Source: Hymenochaete sp. R1 (lineage: Eukaryota > Basidiomycota > Agaricomycetes > Hymenochaetales > Hymenochaetaceae). From it: a stretch of DNA of 20,201 bases. Positions 1 through 9,529 of the stretch are shown here, piece by piece; position 1 is the stretch's first letter, and the number at the start of each line of letters is the position of its first letter. The stretch covers positions 1 to 20,201 of the forward strand of contig JAFREE010000274.1 of NCBI GenBank assembly GCA_019400425.1, in the 5' to 3' direction. A program made the translations under genes and the position numbers. The notes beneath the pieces are model-generated. The model saw only the letters and a program-made list of their open reading frames with translations. It was not told the origin of the DNA and did not search any database.

Positions 1-1510
1 CCCCGTTACGACGTTTTCGGTACTCTCTTGTCCGAAAAGAGATTCATTGACAACGTAGTACCAGCCCGTCCTCGTCCTCGTCCCCATCGTGTTAATATCT
101 ACGCGGAGACACGCTCAAGCACTGTAAGTAGTACTTCTCCGCATTCAACTACAGCTCACTCTAACTTCTTCACTCAGTCGTTTGAGCAGAGGCGGGTGGA
201 ACGCAACAGGAAATTCGAGAAGGCTACCTCGCAGATACTGCCGCTGCTCGATTTGGACCCGGGCAGGTTCGCCGCTGACCGAGGCGAATCCAGTTCCAAA
301 GCCCGGGTTCGGCAGGGCGGGCGATCTCACAAGTTGGTTGAAAAGCATGTAAGTATTCTCATCGCTCTCTAGCACCATTCTCTTTCTCACTTGAAGTATG
401 GCAGGCCCAAACAATAACCACCACCACCACCATTCCATTTGGTTCTGAAGACGACGTAAGTACCAGTCTCTTTCTTCGTCAGTGTTGTCAGCTTCACTAA
501 CCCTGTGCCACTGTCAGCTTTCAGACCAAGACCAGCCACCATCCCCCTCTCCTGTTGGAGTCGAATACACCAAGTCAACCGCTCGCGCCGTGCCCAGACG
601 ACGCCTACCACCGAGCGGACCCACGAGCTCTCTGAAGCCACCTGGCTCAGACCTCGACGACTCGTTGACACGACTCAACGCTCTCAATATCAGGTCGGAT
701 GACAGCCCACCTAATCCAGGGGCTGTCAGTCCGATGGAAGTGCCCTCACGCAATCGCAACCCACGCAAGCGCGATAGGGCCGAGGAGGAAGGGGAAGCTG
801 CCCCCTACGTCGGGTTCGATAACATTGAACGACCACGAACCCCGACGGTGAAGCGGCGACGAATACAGATCCCGCTCACACCCGTCTCGACAACCCCACC
901 CGCTATGCCAACTCGGCGGGTCGGGAAAGAAGACGAATACCCTGGCTCACCGGTCAACCGAGCTAGGAAGACAGTCGTCGACACGCAGGTAGACAAGTTC
1001 GACTCGACTACCATCGCACCCACTTCTGATGGAGTCGAGGACGCCCCTGCGCCGACGCTGTGCAAGGCGGAGGACTTCATTGTCGAGTCCTTCCTTGCAA
1101 GCCTCCACGCGGAGCTAAAGGATGCGGACGTCGAGAAGGCTGCTACAGAGCAGTTCTCGATGCCGGACATTCTACAGGCTCTGGAGGAGGTCTCGAGACC
1201 ATTCCCGTCGCCGTCGGTACAAACGGAGATGGAGGTGGTTCCCGACCCCAACCCCGACGGCTCATTCAATGTGGCAGAGGTCGTCTGCCCCGAGCCCGTC
1301 AGCCTCATGGAGATCGATTGGATTGATATCCCGATGGAAGTGGACGTCGAGCTCCACGACCCGATGGATATCGTCATCGATTGCAGCTACGACTACTCAC
1401 TCGACTACTCGCTCATCATGGAGAGGTCGAGTCTGGATCTAAGTGACGCTATGGACATGGACATGGACATAGTCGTCGCCGAGGAGGACTATCGTATGGA
1501 TTGTACCTGA
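1..1510 (+). CDS. Hypothetical disordered, probably nuclear protein; 5' end missing
   Basis: I do not recognise this gene. The model has four exons: 1-123, 178-348, 405-455 and 518-1510 (stop TGA). Three introns of 54, 56 and 62 nt start GTAAGT, end AG and all fall between codons, so the joined frame stays open for about 445 residues. The window begins inside the coding region, so the start is not seen. The product is polar and mostly disordered. It has an Arg-Pro repeat near the start, a charged stretch (QRRVERNRKFEK), a Thr run encoded by a CCA-type microsatellite in exon 3, and a proline/serine-rich middle. Basic clusters (PRKRDR, VKRRRIQ) could be nuclear localisation signals. The C-terminal ~70 residues are acidic and rich in Met, Asp and Tyr, including MDMDMDI. 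A nuclear, perhaps regulatory, role is inferred from composition only. The frame is convincing; the function is unknown. Confidence 0.72.
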
Positions 1511-1592
1511 GTCGCGCCCCGCATGACTCGGTTCTCTAGTTCCCTCAAGATCCTGGACAGTTGTAGCCTAGCAAGCCCATGAGGCCCTCGAA

Positions 1593-1653
1593 GTGAGTCT
1601 CTCACTTTTATTTACATTCTTATATTTTACTTATTCGTATATCTTTTCTGTAG
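1593..1653 (+). other. Intron-like segment after the first gene
   Basis: A 61-nt segment starts GTGAGT, is very T-rich and ends TTTTCTGTAG, so it has the look of a basidiomycete intron. It begins only 83 bp after the upstream stop codon. The simplest reading is a 3' UTR intron of the upstream transcript. Alternatively it belongs to a small separate gene starting at the ATG at 1579, since splicing keeps that frame open across the junction. Confidence 0.5.
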
Positions 1654-1770
1654 GATGCTCGCGGTGAACACTCGGGTAGTTCCCGTACCGCGGCTCTTCG
1701 AGTCCTTTTTTGGAGACTGGGCCGCCTTCTCGCCCCCCTCCTCCCCTCCGACGCGCCGTAGGTCTGCTAG

Positions 1771-2022
1771 AAAGCTTTGGCTTCGACGACTATCTTGGTC
1801 TTCGAACTGCCGGGGCTTCTAGCTTATTTCTTACGGACGATCATCCTGGATCCACTCGCAAGTCTCTTGGGAAGCGTGCTTACTCTCTTATTAACGCTTG
1901 GACTGGCTTGGATCTGGCAGCTTGCTTTGTGTGCACGAAGGTCGACACGCGCACTTGGCAAGAGGTTTGTTGTCGCAGACATCGAAGATACTCGAAACCC
2001 TAGGACGAACTTTGACGAATGA
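1771..2022 (+). other. Small membrane-protein-like ORF, doubtful
   Basis: An open stretch of 83 codons ends at TGA 2020-2022. It encodes a strongly hydrophobic segment (LLAYFLRTIILDPLASL, then LTLLLTLGLAWIWQLAL), then Cys-Ala-Arg-Arg and a polar tail. It has no ATG of its own. A possible model joins the ATG at 1579 through intron 1593-1653 and a weak second intron (1676-1770, GTAGTT...TAG) in phase 0, giving about 96 residues. I cannot place it in a family. It could be chance hydrophobicity in a spacer, or a remnant. Confidence 0.2.
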
Positions 2023-3366
2023 GTATTCCCGATCACAACTGGCGCTTTCGGCTTGGATGGCCGTTGGTGTTGGGGACCAGCATAGGCTAAGTCTGATCTA
2101 AGGTTGATCTCGACTTTAGCTTGGTTACGATGATCCTAAACACTCGGTCTGCGACTCTCTGGGGCTCACGCCCTACTCCCGCGAATAAAAATCAATCCTT
2201 CAACTCCTCCAATTCCTTTCACTCCGATCTCGTTTCTTTCTCTCGTCTTTCCCGATCTTGACTCTGTTTCTCAGTCTCGTTTCTTTCTCAGTCTTGTTCA
2301 TGTTTCTCGCTCTCGTCTCGGTCTCGATTTTTTATTCATCTTAATTAATATCACATTATCTACTACCGTGATAGTCGTCGAAGCTCGTTCGAACTTTGGT
2401 TTCGAACTCGAGTTCCGCCTCACGTTCTTTATTTAATTGTTTGTTTGTTCTACGTATCATATCTCAGAATTATCCATTTGCATCTACAGCCTGTATACCC
2501 AATGCATATTTAGATTTATTGTTATGGAGTCATTCGATTATGAGTGGGAATATTATGTGATGAGTTTGAGGTTGCTCGCGTCTCATATACGCATGTCTTT
2601 CCATTTCCCCCTCCATGTCCTATTCCATCGCAACGTCTTCCACAAACAATCGTTTGGCTTTCCCCGGTTACCCTGAAGTCTCTCTTGTACCATTGTCTTC
2701 GAGACAGATGGAGGCTACAAAGCTGAGGCGAATAGACAAAAACCCGGCACAACGTCGTGGTTGGGTCTTACTTCTGTCTCCGGTGCCCCATCTTTTTCCT
2801 GTCCTTCCCTGCTGGTTCTCCCTCGCTCTTGCAGCATCTTCTAAGGATGGACTCACCTATTTTCCATTTCATATACGGGGAAAGTTGGCGAAGGTCCGCG
2901 AGTGACGTTTTCGGTAATAACGATAGGAGGGATGAAAACTGTAGCGATGCTGTTGGTTGGGTTGAAGGATCTGCTGAGAACACGGACGCTCGCGTTTGAA
3001 GGAAATGCTTCAGGTGAGGTTTTTGAGTATGTATATAGAGAGACTGTACTAAATGTTGGTCATCCGTACGACAGGGGTGTTCCAGCACCGCCCTCGTTCG
3101 GGACATTAACGACTTTGCGGGGCTTGATAGGACTGACTCACTCTGGTGGGGCGTCAGTTTTGTTTATACGTGTTCTTGGTCTCCCTTCCGCCTGCTTGCC
3201 TTTAACTCAGATCAGTTCGCAGTCGATTTCAGTCGAGACATTGTAGGCTGGTGAAGACAACGATTCGATTGAATGGGTTGCTGGTTCACGGTTTACGGAG
3301 GTTTTGAAGAACAAAATCTGACTACGTCAACGTTACTGATCCAGACCGGATAGAATCTATTGCCAT
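2023..3366. other. Non-coding spacer with pyrimidine tract
   Basis: I find no convincing gene here on either strand; open frames are short and lack family motifs or a consistent splice pattern. An AATAAA hexamer at 2184-2189 could be a polyadenylation signal for the upstream transcript. A CT-rich tract follows at about 2193-2335, resembling the pyrimidine-rich core promoters of basidiomycetes, but no good reading frame starts after it. The rest is the far upstream region of the Hsp20 gene. Confidence 0.5.
2228..2289 (+). repeat. Duplicated 15-mer in a pyrimidine-rich tract
   Basis: The 15-mer TCTCGTTTCTTTCTC occurs exactly at 2228-2242 and again at 2275-2289. Both copies lie in a tract made almost only of C and T with scattered G, in which TCTCGT-like units recur. 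This looks like local low-complexity expansion. A core-promoter role is possible but unproven. Confidence 0.6.
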
Positions 3367-3379
3367 TTCTTGAAGAATC
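3367..3379 (+). promoter_or_regulatory. Distal heat-shock element (imperfect)
   Basis: Three inverted pentamer cores sit in correct 5-bp phase: TTC (3367-3369), GAA (3372-3374) and ATC (3377-3379, one mismatch to TTC). This matches the HSF1 target pattern. It lies about 390 bp upstream of the Hsp20 TATA box, so it is a weaker candidate than the proximal element. Confidence 0.4.
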
Positions 3380-3657
3380 CTAGCACGGTCCAAGATCAAT
3401 ATTCCGCCATATCTCTCTTTTACAGATGCATCACAATCTTTTCCTGTCGGTAACATTCATATTGGTATGTTATTGGTGACATCCAGTGCACCTCAACAGC
3501 AACATGGCAACAAGTAGGTCAACGCCATCTGATGATGGGTTAGGAACATACACATCTATTTCACTTTTTTGTGTATGCGATGTGGCATGGAAAGTGCGCG
3601 ACCTGGTCCTGGACTTTTACTTTGAGGCGTCATCCAGACCTTCCATATAAGGAACGT

Positions 3658-3680
3658 TTCCCGAGTTTTCCGGAACCTTC
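3658..3680 (+). promoter_or_regulatory. Proximal five-unit heat-shock element
   Basis: Five alternating cores lie in exact 5-bp phase: TTC 3658, GAG 3663 (one mismatch to GAA), TTC 3668, GAA 3673 and TTC 3678. The last three form a perfect TTCnnGAAnnTTC site. HSF1 trimers bind such arrays. It lies about 80 bp upstream of the TATA box of the Hsp20 gene, which fits strong heat-inducible transcription. Confidence 0.85.
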
Positions 3681-3758
3681 CTTTGCTCTCTGGCACCTTC
3701 TTTGTAGCTCTGGCGAACGACCCGAGCGCAGACTTTCTGGGCCTTTCGATGAACTGGG

Positions 3759-3766
3759 TATAAATA
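3759..3766 (+). promoter_or_regulatory. TATA box of the Hsp20 gene
   Basis: TATAAATA lies 87 bp upstream of the chosen ATG and about 80 bp downstream of the heat-shock element, the usual arrangement for inducible fungal promoters. An A/C-rich leader follows it. Confidence 0.75.
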
Positions 3767-3845
3767 CAAGCAGAGTATGGCTTTCATCTTCAACAAATCA
3801 AGTCTTTCACAAACAAACTCAAACCAACGCTCAAAATCAACAACG

Positions 3846-4381
3846 ATGTCTGTCTACTCCTTCGAGCCATTCTTCTCTTTCAACGACGTCCATCGCCTCT
3901 TCGATGACGTCCTCTCCGACACTCCTCGCTCATCCAACCAAGTCACTCGCCGTAATGGTAACGACACTCAAGAACGTTCACTTTCTCGTGGATTCCAACC
4001 TCGCATGGACATTCACGAGTCACCTGAATCGAACCTCGTCACCGCTACTATCGAGCTTCCGGGTTTGAAGAAAGAGGATGTTTCGATTGATATACAAGGT
4101 GGCCGACTAGTCATCTCTGGCGAGCATAAAGAATCGAACGAGGTGAACGAGAAAGGATATGTCCTATGTGAGCGGCGCTCTGGACGGTTCCATCGTGCTT
4201 TACCCTTGCCGAGAGATACTCAGGTAAGTTGCTTTGTGATAATTAATATTCTCGTTCTTAGTTACTAATGATTTTGAAACAGGCATCTGAAATCAAGGCA
4301 ACGATGGAGAACGGCATTCTGACGGTCACGTTCCCGAAGAATTCGCCCGAGCAGGCGCCGCAGAAAATCACCATTGCTTGA
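3846..4381 (+). CDS. Small heat-shock protein, Hsp20/alpha-crystallin family
   Basis: This is an ATP-independent cytosolic chaperone that holds unfolding proteins during stress. Exons are 3846-4223 and 4283-4381, giving 158 aa, typical for fungal Hsp20. The 59-nt phase-0 intron has a clean TACTAAT branch site (4263-4269). The N-terminus (YSFEPFFSFNDVHRLFDDVL) is the usual aromatic substrate-binding arm. The alpha-crystallin domain runs from about residue 55 (RMDIHESPESNLVTATIELP), through GRLVISGEH, to the consensus A-x3-NGIL motif in exon 2 (ATMENGILTVTFPK). The C-terminal ITI is the I-x-I motif that docks dimers into oligomers. An in-frame ATG at 3777 would add 23 residues, but it lies only 18 bp from the TATA start and is probably not in the mRNA, so I chose 3846. 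Regulation by heat-shock factor is strongly suggested by the upstream elements. Confidence 0.97.
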
Positions 4382-4677
4382 ATGACTTCATACCAACCGC
4401 GTTTTTGGATCCCTTCCTGTACATTTTCTTGCCAATAAGGCTTCCATGTAGTTTAGGAATAATGTCATGTTTTAGGCATCATGAAACCATCTGAGACAAA
4501 CGAAATGAATGAAGAACGAGTTGCAAATGGATCTGGCGCTGTGGCTGGAATGCAAACTGTTTACGCTTGTTTGACGACGAACGTGCTTGAATCTTATATA
4601 ATTCGACGAGCCAAGAATTGAGTCGGCTCCGTCATCACACTACGCCTATATATGTGTAATTAATATAAAACCTTGGG

Positions 4678-6898
4678 ATGCACTTCAGCAAGACTTACAC
4701 CCAGCTTCTTCTCTCCCTCCCTCAAGAACTACAACAGAACTCAATAGAGTACCGCCAGGTCAGTTCATTTCGTTGGCCTCGTCGTTCAACTCTACTCATC
4801 GCGAAGCAACGCATATACAGCTCAAGAAGCTCATCAACGCAGTCGTTCTGGAACTCAGCTCTCTTGGCCTCAGTCCACAGGTGCTTCAGTCATTGTTTGA
4901 GCAGCACGAGGAGAACAGTGCACAGCTAAGCAATGCCAAAGGGAAGCGTCGAGCGTATGGCGAGAGACCAGGAGAGGTCGGTAACGACAACGACGCCGCT
5001 CCGACCTTCGCTACTACTCATTCAACCACCAAAGCCGTGTACGAGGTTGTCCAAGATGGAGATCATCTCTATCCTAGATTACGGCTCTGGGTCGGGACAG
5101 GGAAGAAAGGAGCGACCGTCGAAGAGTCAAATGACGACCGAGTGAACATACGCCTTGACAAGCCGGACTCACCACTCGAAACACATTCTCCCTCTCTGCC
5201 ACTGAGTAGCACGACCGAGGAAGAAGCGATACTCATATCAAAGCCTATAATCCCCGAACCTGGAAAAAGCCTAATTTGGACTCTGCAGAAAGGAAAGGTA
5301 TCGAAGTTGAATTTGGAAGACGGGGAAGAATTCGAAGGAGAGGAAAAGGCGGATAATTTGGATGCACCACCTTCAATCCACCCTGTCGAGGTGGTTAGAA
5401 GCCAGTGAGTACGCCCATATATCACCTCATCCGCTAACATTAATTTCTTTCTGTAGCATGCGCTTACCCTCCAACGGAACGCGAGAGCTCATCATCCCTC
5501 TCGCATCCGACACCGCTTTCTTCGAACTCTTATATTCCGCTCTTGAATCCCTAGCCTCCCATCTCCTCGTCGTGCGCACCAACTTCATCAAGAACCTGCA
5601 ATTCCTCGCTAGGTCAATCTCGCATACAGCGCTCCCAGAGTCCGCTCGATCGAGTTCCTTCCATCCTTCGTCGTCTACCTCAGACCCTTCAGCTATTTCT
5701 GCTCCGCTGGTCTCACCTTTCTCGAGTTCCTTCATCCCGGGAGGAAAGAGTAAAAGTGATTTATACGCTTGGAGAGAAATCTTTCAGTTGTACGTCGAAG
5801 CGGAAGTTTTTGAGAGTTTGCGGGAGAGCGATCGCGGGGAGAGAGATATTACGGAGACTGAGAAGCGACTGGCTTTATTTGCTGAGAGAGTGACGGGCAG
5901 AGGCCTGAGCGATACGAGGAAGCTCAAGTTGAAAGAAAGCAGAGACGCCTTGGAGCAATTCCTCCAACTCAACGTACTCATTGTCAACTTGAAGAAGGTG
6001 AGCATTTCTGATATATTTTGTATTCAATACGTTCCATTTTCTGGTATTTATGAATTGTTCCAAAGTTTCAATTCGCCAACGCCGAAGCTGCCCGCAAAAT
6101 CCTCAAGAAACACGCCAAACGCACTGCATTACCATTCCCCATCCCCCGCCTCGACGCTTCCTCATCCCCAACCAACTCTAAGGTCTTCTCCATTCTTAAC
6201 ACCGATACCAACCCTGGACCGAGCGCAAAACACAACCCAGATCTTCTTGCGCTCATACCAACGCCGGGAGGTGGTAAGGACCCGACCAACATGTCGCACT
6301 CGCTCGCACATTTGTTGGTACAGGCGATTGGGGAGACGTTGTTGCCTGTTATTCCGCATGTTGACGATTATGCATGTTTGATCTGCACGAGTATTGCCTT
6401 TAAGCCGATTAGGCTAAGTTGTAGGCATTTGTTCTGTGTAAGGTACGTCGAGTGCTTCACGTTATTCTTACCTCAACTTTGGTATCGGCGTCGGGCTGTG
6501 ATTTTTCTTAATCCCACCTCTTGTTTTGTTGAAGAGGTTGTACTGACTGACTGACGCTTTTTTTGCAATACAGATGTCTTGTGAAGATGCAGAAACGGGG
6601 GCAGGACCATTGTCCATGCTGTCGCTCACCCAGCGTGCTCCGCGCCGACCGCAGTAAGCAACCATTACTCCATTTCTTTCTTACTTCTCCCATCAATTTA
6701 CTTATATAACACGAAAATCTCGTCTCTTTCCCTTCCTCCACGTACCCTTCAGCAAACGTCGACTGGGCGATGCTCAACTTCATGCAAGACTGGTTCCCGC
6801 GCGAGGCGGCCAAGAAGCTGAAGCAGAACGAGAAGGAGGCGGCGAAGGAGGAGTTAGAGGAGCTTGGGATACCGGAGCAGAATTGTGTCATTTGTTGA
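4678..6898 (+). CDS. SPX-RING E3 ubiquitin ligase, RING-14-like, with C-terminal CaaX
   Basis: Six exons (4678-4758, 4821-5404, 5457-5997, 6066-6442, 6574-6653, 6753-6898) give 602 aa. The SPX domain begins at Met1 (MHFSKTYTQLLLSLP) and is interrupted by a polar insert at about residues 60-225. It resumes at ELIIPLASDTAFFELL and ends at about residue 422. The known SPX basic-pocket pattern is intact: Y25-x3-K29 (IEYRQLKKLI) and K413-x3-K417-x2-K420 (KILKKHAK). In this family that pocket binds inositol pyrophosphates or phosphate. The RING is complete C3HC4: C506, C509, C521, H523, C526, C529, C541, C544. It should recruit an E2 enzyme. Residues 572-594 are Lys/Glu-rich and helical. The last four residues, CVIC, form a CaaX-type prenylation motif. 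Substrates are unknown. It lies 296 bp after the Hsp20 gene on the same strand and is convergent with the PRCC gene. Confidence 0.93.
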
Positions 6899-7267
6899 GT
6901 GTGTTTTGAAGTGGGATGAGGCTGCATGGATAATTCTGGTATGATGGATGTGGTGGTGCATTGAGTTATACATATGGATGATGTTGTACCTTATTGTTGT
7001 CATTATGAACTTGCTCTGGAGATGCAAATTTTGGCCGTTGTACTGCATGATTTTGCACCTCTGAATTCAATACAGGAGAGGCTTTGGTTTGTAGCGAGGC
7101 TTCGGTAATCACGTTTCCAATTCATACCACCCAGTCAGATTAATCAAAATTGTCACCGAGACCAGGAGGGTTAAGATGCATGTATAGTATAGCTTACACA
7201 TCGAATAAACACTTCCCAACGACAAAATAAAAAAGATTGGAAGATAAAACATCCTTGGCTCAATGTA
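6899..7267. other. Convergent 3' region between SPX-RING and PRCC genes
   Basis: This 369-bp stretch holds the 3' flanks of two genes that point at each other. It is moderately AT-rich, with A-rich runs near 7223-7236 and no coding signal. I see no strong hairpin or repeat. Confidence 0.6.
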
Positions 7268-8688
7268 TCAAAATCCTAATAAAAAAGAGACGAGTCAATC
7301 AACACCAAGACATCAAAAGAATAGTAGAAAAATGAACTGCTCACCATACTTATTCCCCGCCTCTTTCCGATTCCTCTTCCCCTGCGCAATCTTATCCTCC
7401 AACGCCTCCCTATTCATATACGCATCCGCGAGCAACGAATGCAGCTGATGCCGGCTCCGCGCCACCCCACCCAGCTTCGTCGGGTTCATCGCAACCTTGG
7501 GAACGGGCCTATGGTCCGCCTCGCGCGCGGCGTTCGCGGTGAGCGATTTGGCCTCTTCTCGTGCCGCGCGGGCCGAGTCTGCGAGGGACGAGGCGGAGAC
7601 TTCCTCGGTGGCGGAGGAAGGGGTGAAGTCTGCGAAAGAGCGGCCCCGTGAGTCCTTGGACGAGGAAGACAAGGGGTGGTGGTTCTTTTCGAAGGCACGG
7701 ATCTGGGCGTTGTATTCGGCTGTCCAGCGGTCTGTGAAGGCTTTGTAGTACGAGGGGTCGTGCATTGCCCAGCCGCCGGAGGGGAGCTCGTAGTAGCCTG
7801 GGTAGGGGTCATCGATTTTGGGGGAAGGCGGCGTGAAGTCTTCGATGGTTGGGGCAGCGGATATTGTGATAGGGAGAGCGGGAGACAGTGTGGAGGGTGA
7901 GATGGGTGCATTGTTAACGGAAGAAGGAGGTATAGGAGGAGTGGAAGGCTTGGATGAGGTACCTTTGCAAGAAGAGAGGGTTGGTAACGTTGAGTAAGAA
8001 AGTAAAGAAATGGAGTGCACTCACCCAGAGAGAAGAAATCAGGTGCGAGTGTCGAAGTAGATGCAGAGGTAGTCGACGGCGACGAAGAGAACAGGGTAGA
8101 AGGTTTCGACTTTCTTCTTCCTTTAAGAAGTAAAGCAGGGGGGATCATGGCTGTTGACGATTGTTCCGGTTCAGGTGCTCGAGATCCACCGTCTTCATCC
8201 TCCTCATTCCCATCTACAACAGCATATCTAGCTCCACCGTCTTCCTTTGAGTTCAGGGCAGCACCGTTCACTGATGGCCCGGAAAATGCTACACCAGGTA
8301 GACCGCCTCCAAGGACTCGTTGAGGAGCTGGGAGGTTGAGGGAGGTCTTCTTCGGAGCCGGAAGCATCGAGAACAGCGATGACGCGCTTCCACCAACTTT
8401 CTGCCTCTTCGCCGCTGGTCTCTGCTCATTATCATCATCACCGTCATTATCGCTATCACTTGCTCGTTTGTCTAGCTTCGGTAAAGAAACAACAATTTTC
8501 TTTACTTTTGAAGGTGCGGGTTTCTTTGGTACAGAGGTTTTTGGAGGTGGGAGCGAGAGACCGCTACCTTTTGAAGAGGAACTTGACGCTGGTTTTGACG
8601 TTGAAGATGATGGAACAACAGAGTCGGGCTGTGTGCTTGTAGTCTGGACGTCGTCGTCACTATCACTTGAGTAGTCGATACCGAGCAT
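7268..8688 (-). CDS. PRCC-family nuclear protein
   Basis: On the minus strand, exons are 8688-8025, 7962-7345 and 7275-7268, with introns of 62 and 69 nt. The product is 429 aa. It starts MLGIDYSSDSDDD, the acidic-serine N-terminus usual in fungal homologues. A Ser/Pro/Lys-rich part follows with AAKRQK as a likely nuclear signal, then conserved patches: DPYPGYYELPSGGWAMHDPSYYKAF and the C-terminal block (ARSRHQLHSLLADAYMNREA, then KIAQGKRNRKEAGNKYGF). The family is named after the human papillary renal cell carcinoma-associated protein, which also ends KYGF and is linked to splicing factors and MAD2B. The third exon encodes only part of Gly, then Phe and the stop. I chose that splice because it restores KYGF; reading through gives an unrelated tail. 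The gene is divergent from the large ER-rich gene. Confidence 0.92.
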
Positions 8689-9529
8689 AGCGGAAGTAGA
8701 ACACAGACATACCTATCCGCTGAACAGCTGCAACTTCAGCCAATGAGCGTCGATCTAAAGTGATCGACAATTTGCGTGCACTGTTATTACGTCATGACTA
8801 TATGCAGTCCTTCGTCCATTATTACTGGAGATTTTTAAAACAAAATGATATGAAAGTCATTTTTAAATTAAACGGCGGTCATTACAGCGCTAATTAATAA
8901 GTAATTCACGACTCATGGACATGAATTGCGGCTGTGAGAGAAAAATTACTCCCAGGTGTTCGGTGAGTAGGGACCCCAAATGCGAGATCCACGAGGCCAA
9001 ATTCCATTCATATTATTTTTCAAACCTGTCCTCCTGTGTTGTGTTGCGAGAATGAATAAGAATGAAACAGGACTGTGAAGCAGTGAGAGAGGGGGGAGTC
9101 GCTGAAGCTGTGTGAGGAAGCCGTCGGGAACTGAAGAAGACCGCCAGCCGTCAACGCGGGCCACGCGAGAGAGTGGAAACGGAGGCAGAGCTGAAGGACA
9201 TTCCCTAATTAGACAGTCTCTCTGCTTCACCCTCGTCTTGTCCTCCGACCGCCATCTCTCCTTCCCATTTTTATCCTAAATATCGTCGACAGCGAGCCAG
9301 TTTACATAGCGTACACGACGACAGCAGCATCCATCATATCTGTCTACTAAGCACTAGCGAAAGGGCTACTTCGCCCACGGGTCTGGACGGCGCCTCATGC
9401 AACCGTCCTCGTTACCTTCATCATCCTCCCTACTAACACACGCCCTCCTCCCTCTTCTTTTCCCCCCTTCTTCATCTTCTGCTCCTCTTCATCCCCCTTC
9501 TTTCCCATTTGCGCACTTCATATCCGTTC
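8689..9529. other. Divergent promoter region between PRCC and the ER-rich gene
   Basis: This 841-bp spacer should carry promoters for both flanking genes. The middle (about 8830-8930) is AT-rich and contains a small inverted repeat: AAAATGA at 8842-8848 and TCATTTT at 8857-8863, with an 8-nt loop. The right part (9405-9525) is strongly CT-rich and directly precedes the chosen ATG of the plus-strand gene, as in many basidiomycete promoters. I see no clear TATA box for either gene. Confidence 0.55.

Noticed and set aside
805..1377. Minus-strand open frame of 190 codons inside the first gene
   Set aside because: It lies wholly antisense to a well-supported spliced coding exon, is Ser/Thr-rich as expected from complementing that sequence, and shows no family motif.
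2768..3106. Minus-strand 112-codon ORF with ATG
   Set aside because: No recognisable motif, no consistent promoter or splice pattern, and it lies in a spacer with several equally long random frames.
3777..3845. Upstream in-frame ATG adding 23 residues to Hsp20
   Set aside because: It is 18 bp after the start of the TATA box, so it should precede the transcription start. The added residues are polar, and the usual Hsp20 N-terminal arm begins at the later ATG.
9397..9529. ATG 9397 as the main start of the large protein
   Set aside because: After removal of the strong intron 9596-9687 this frame reaches a stop early in exon 2, while ATG 9530 joins exactly in phase. It is kept only as an isoform hypothesis.
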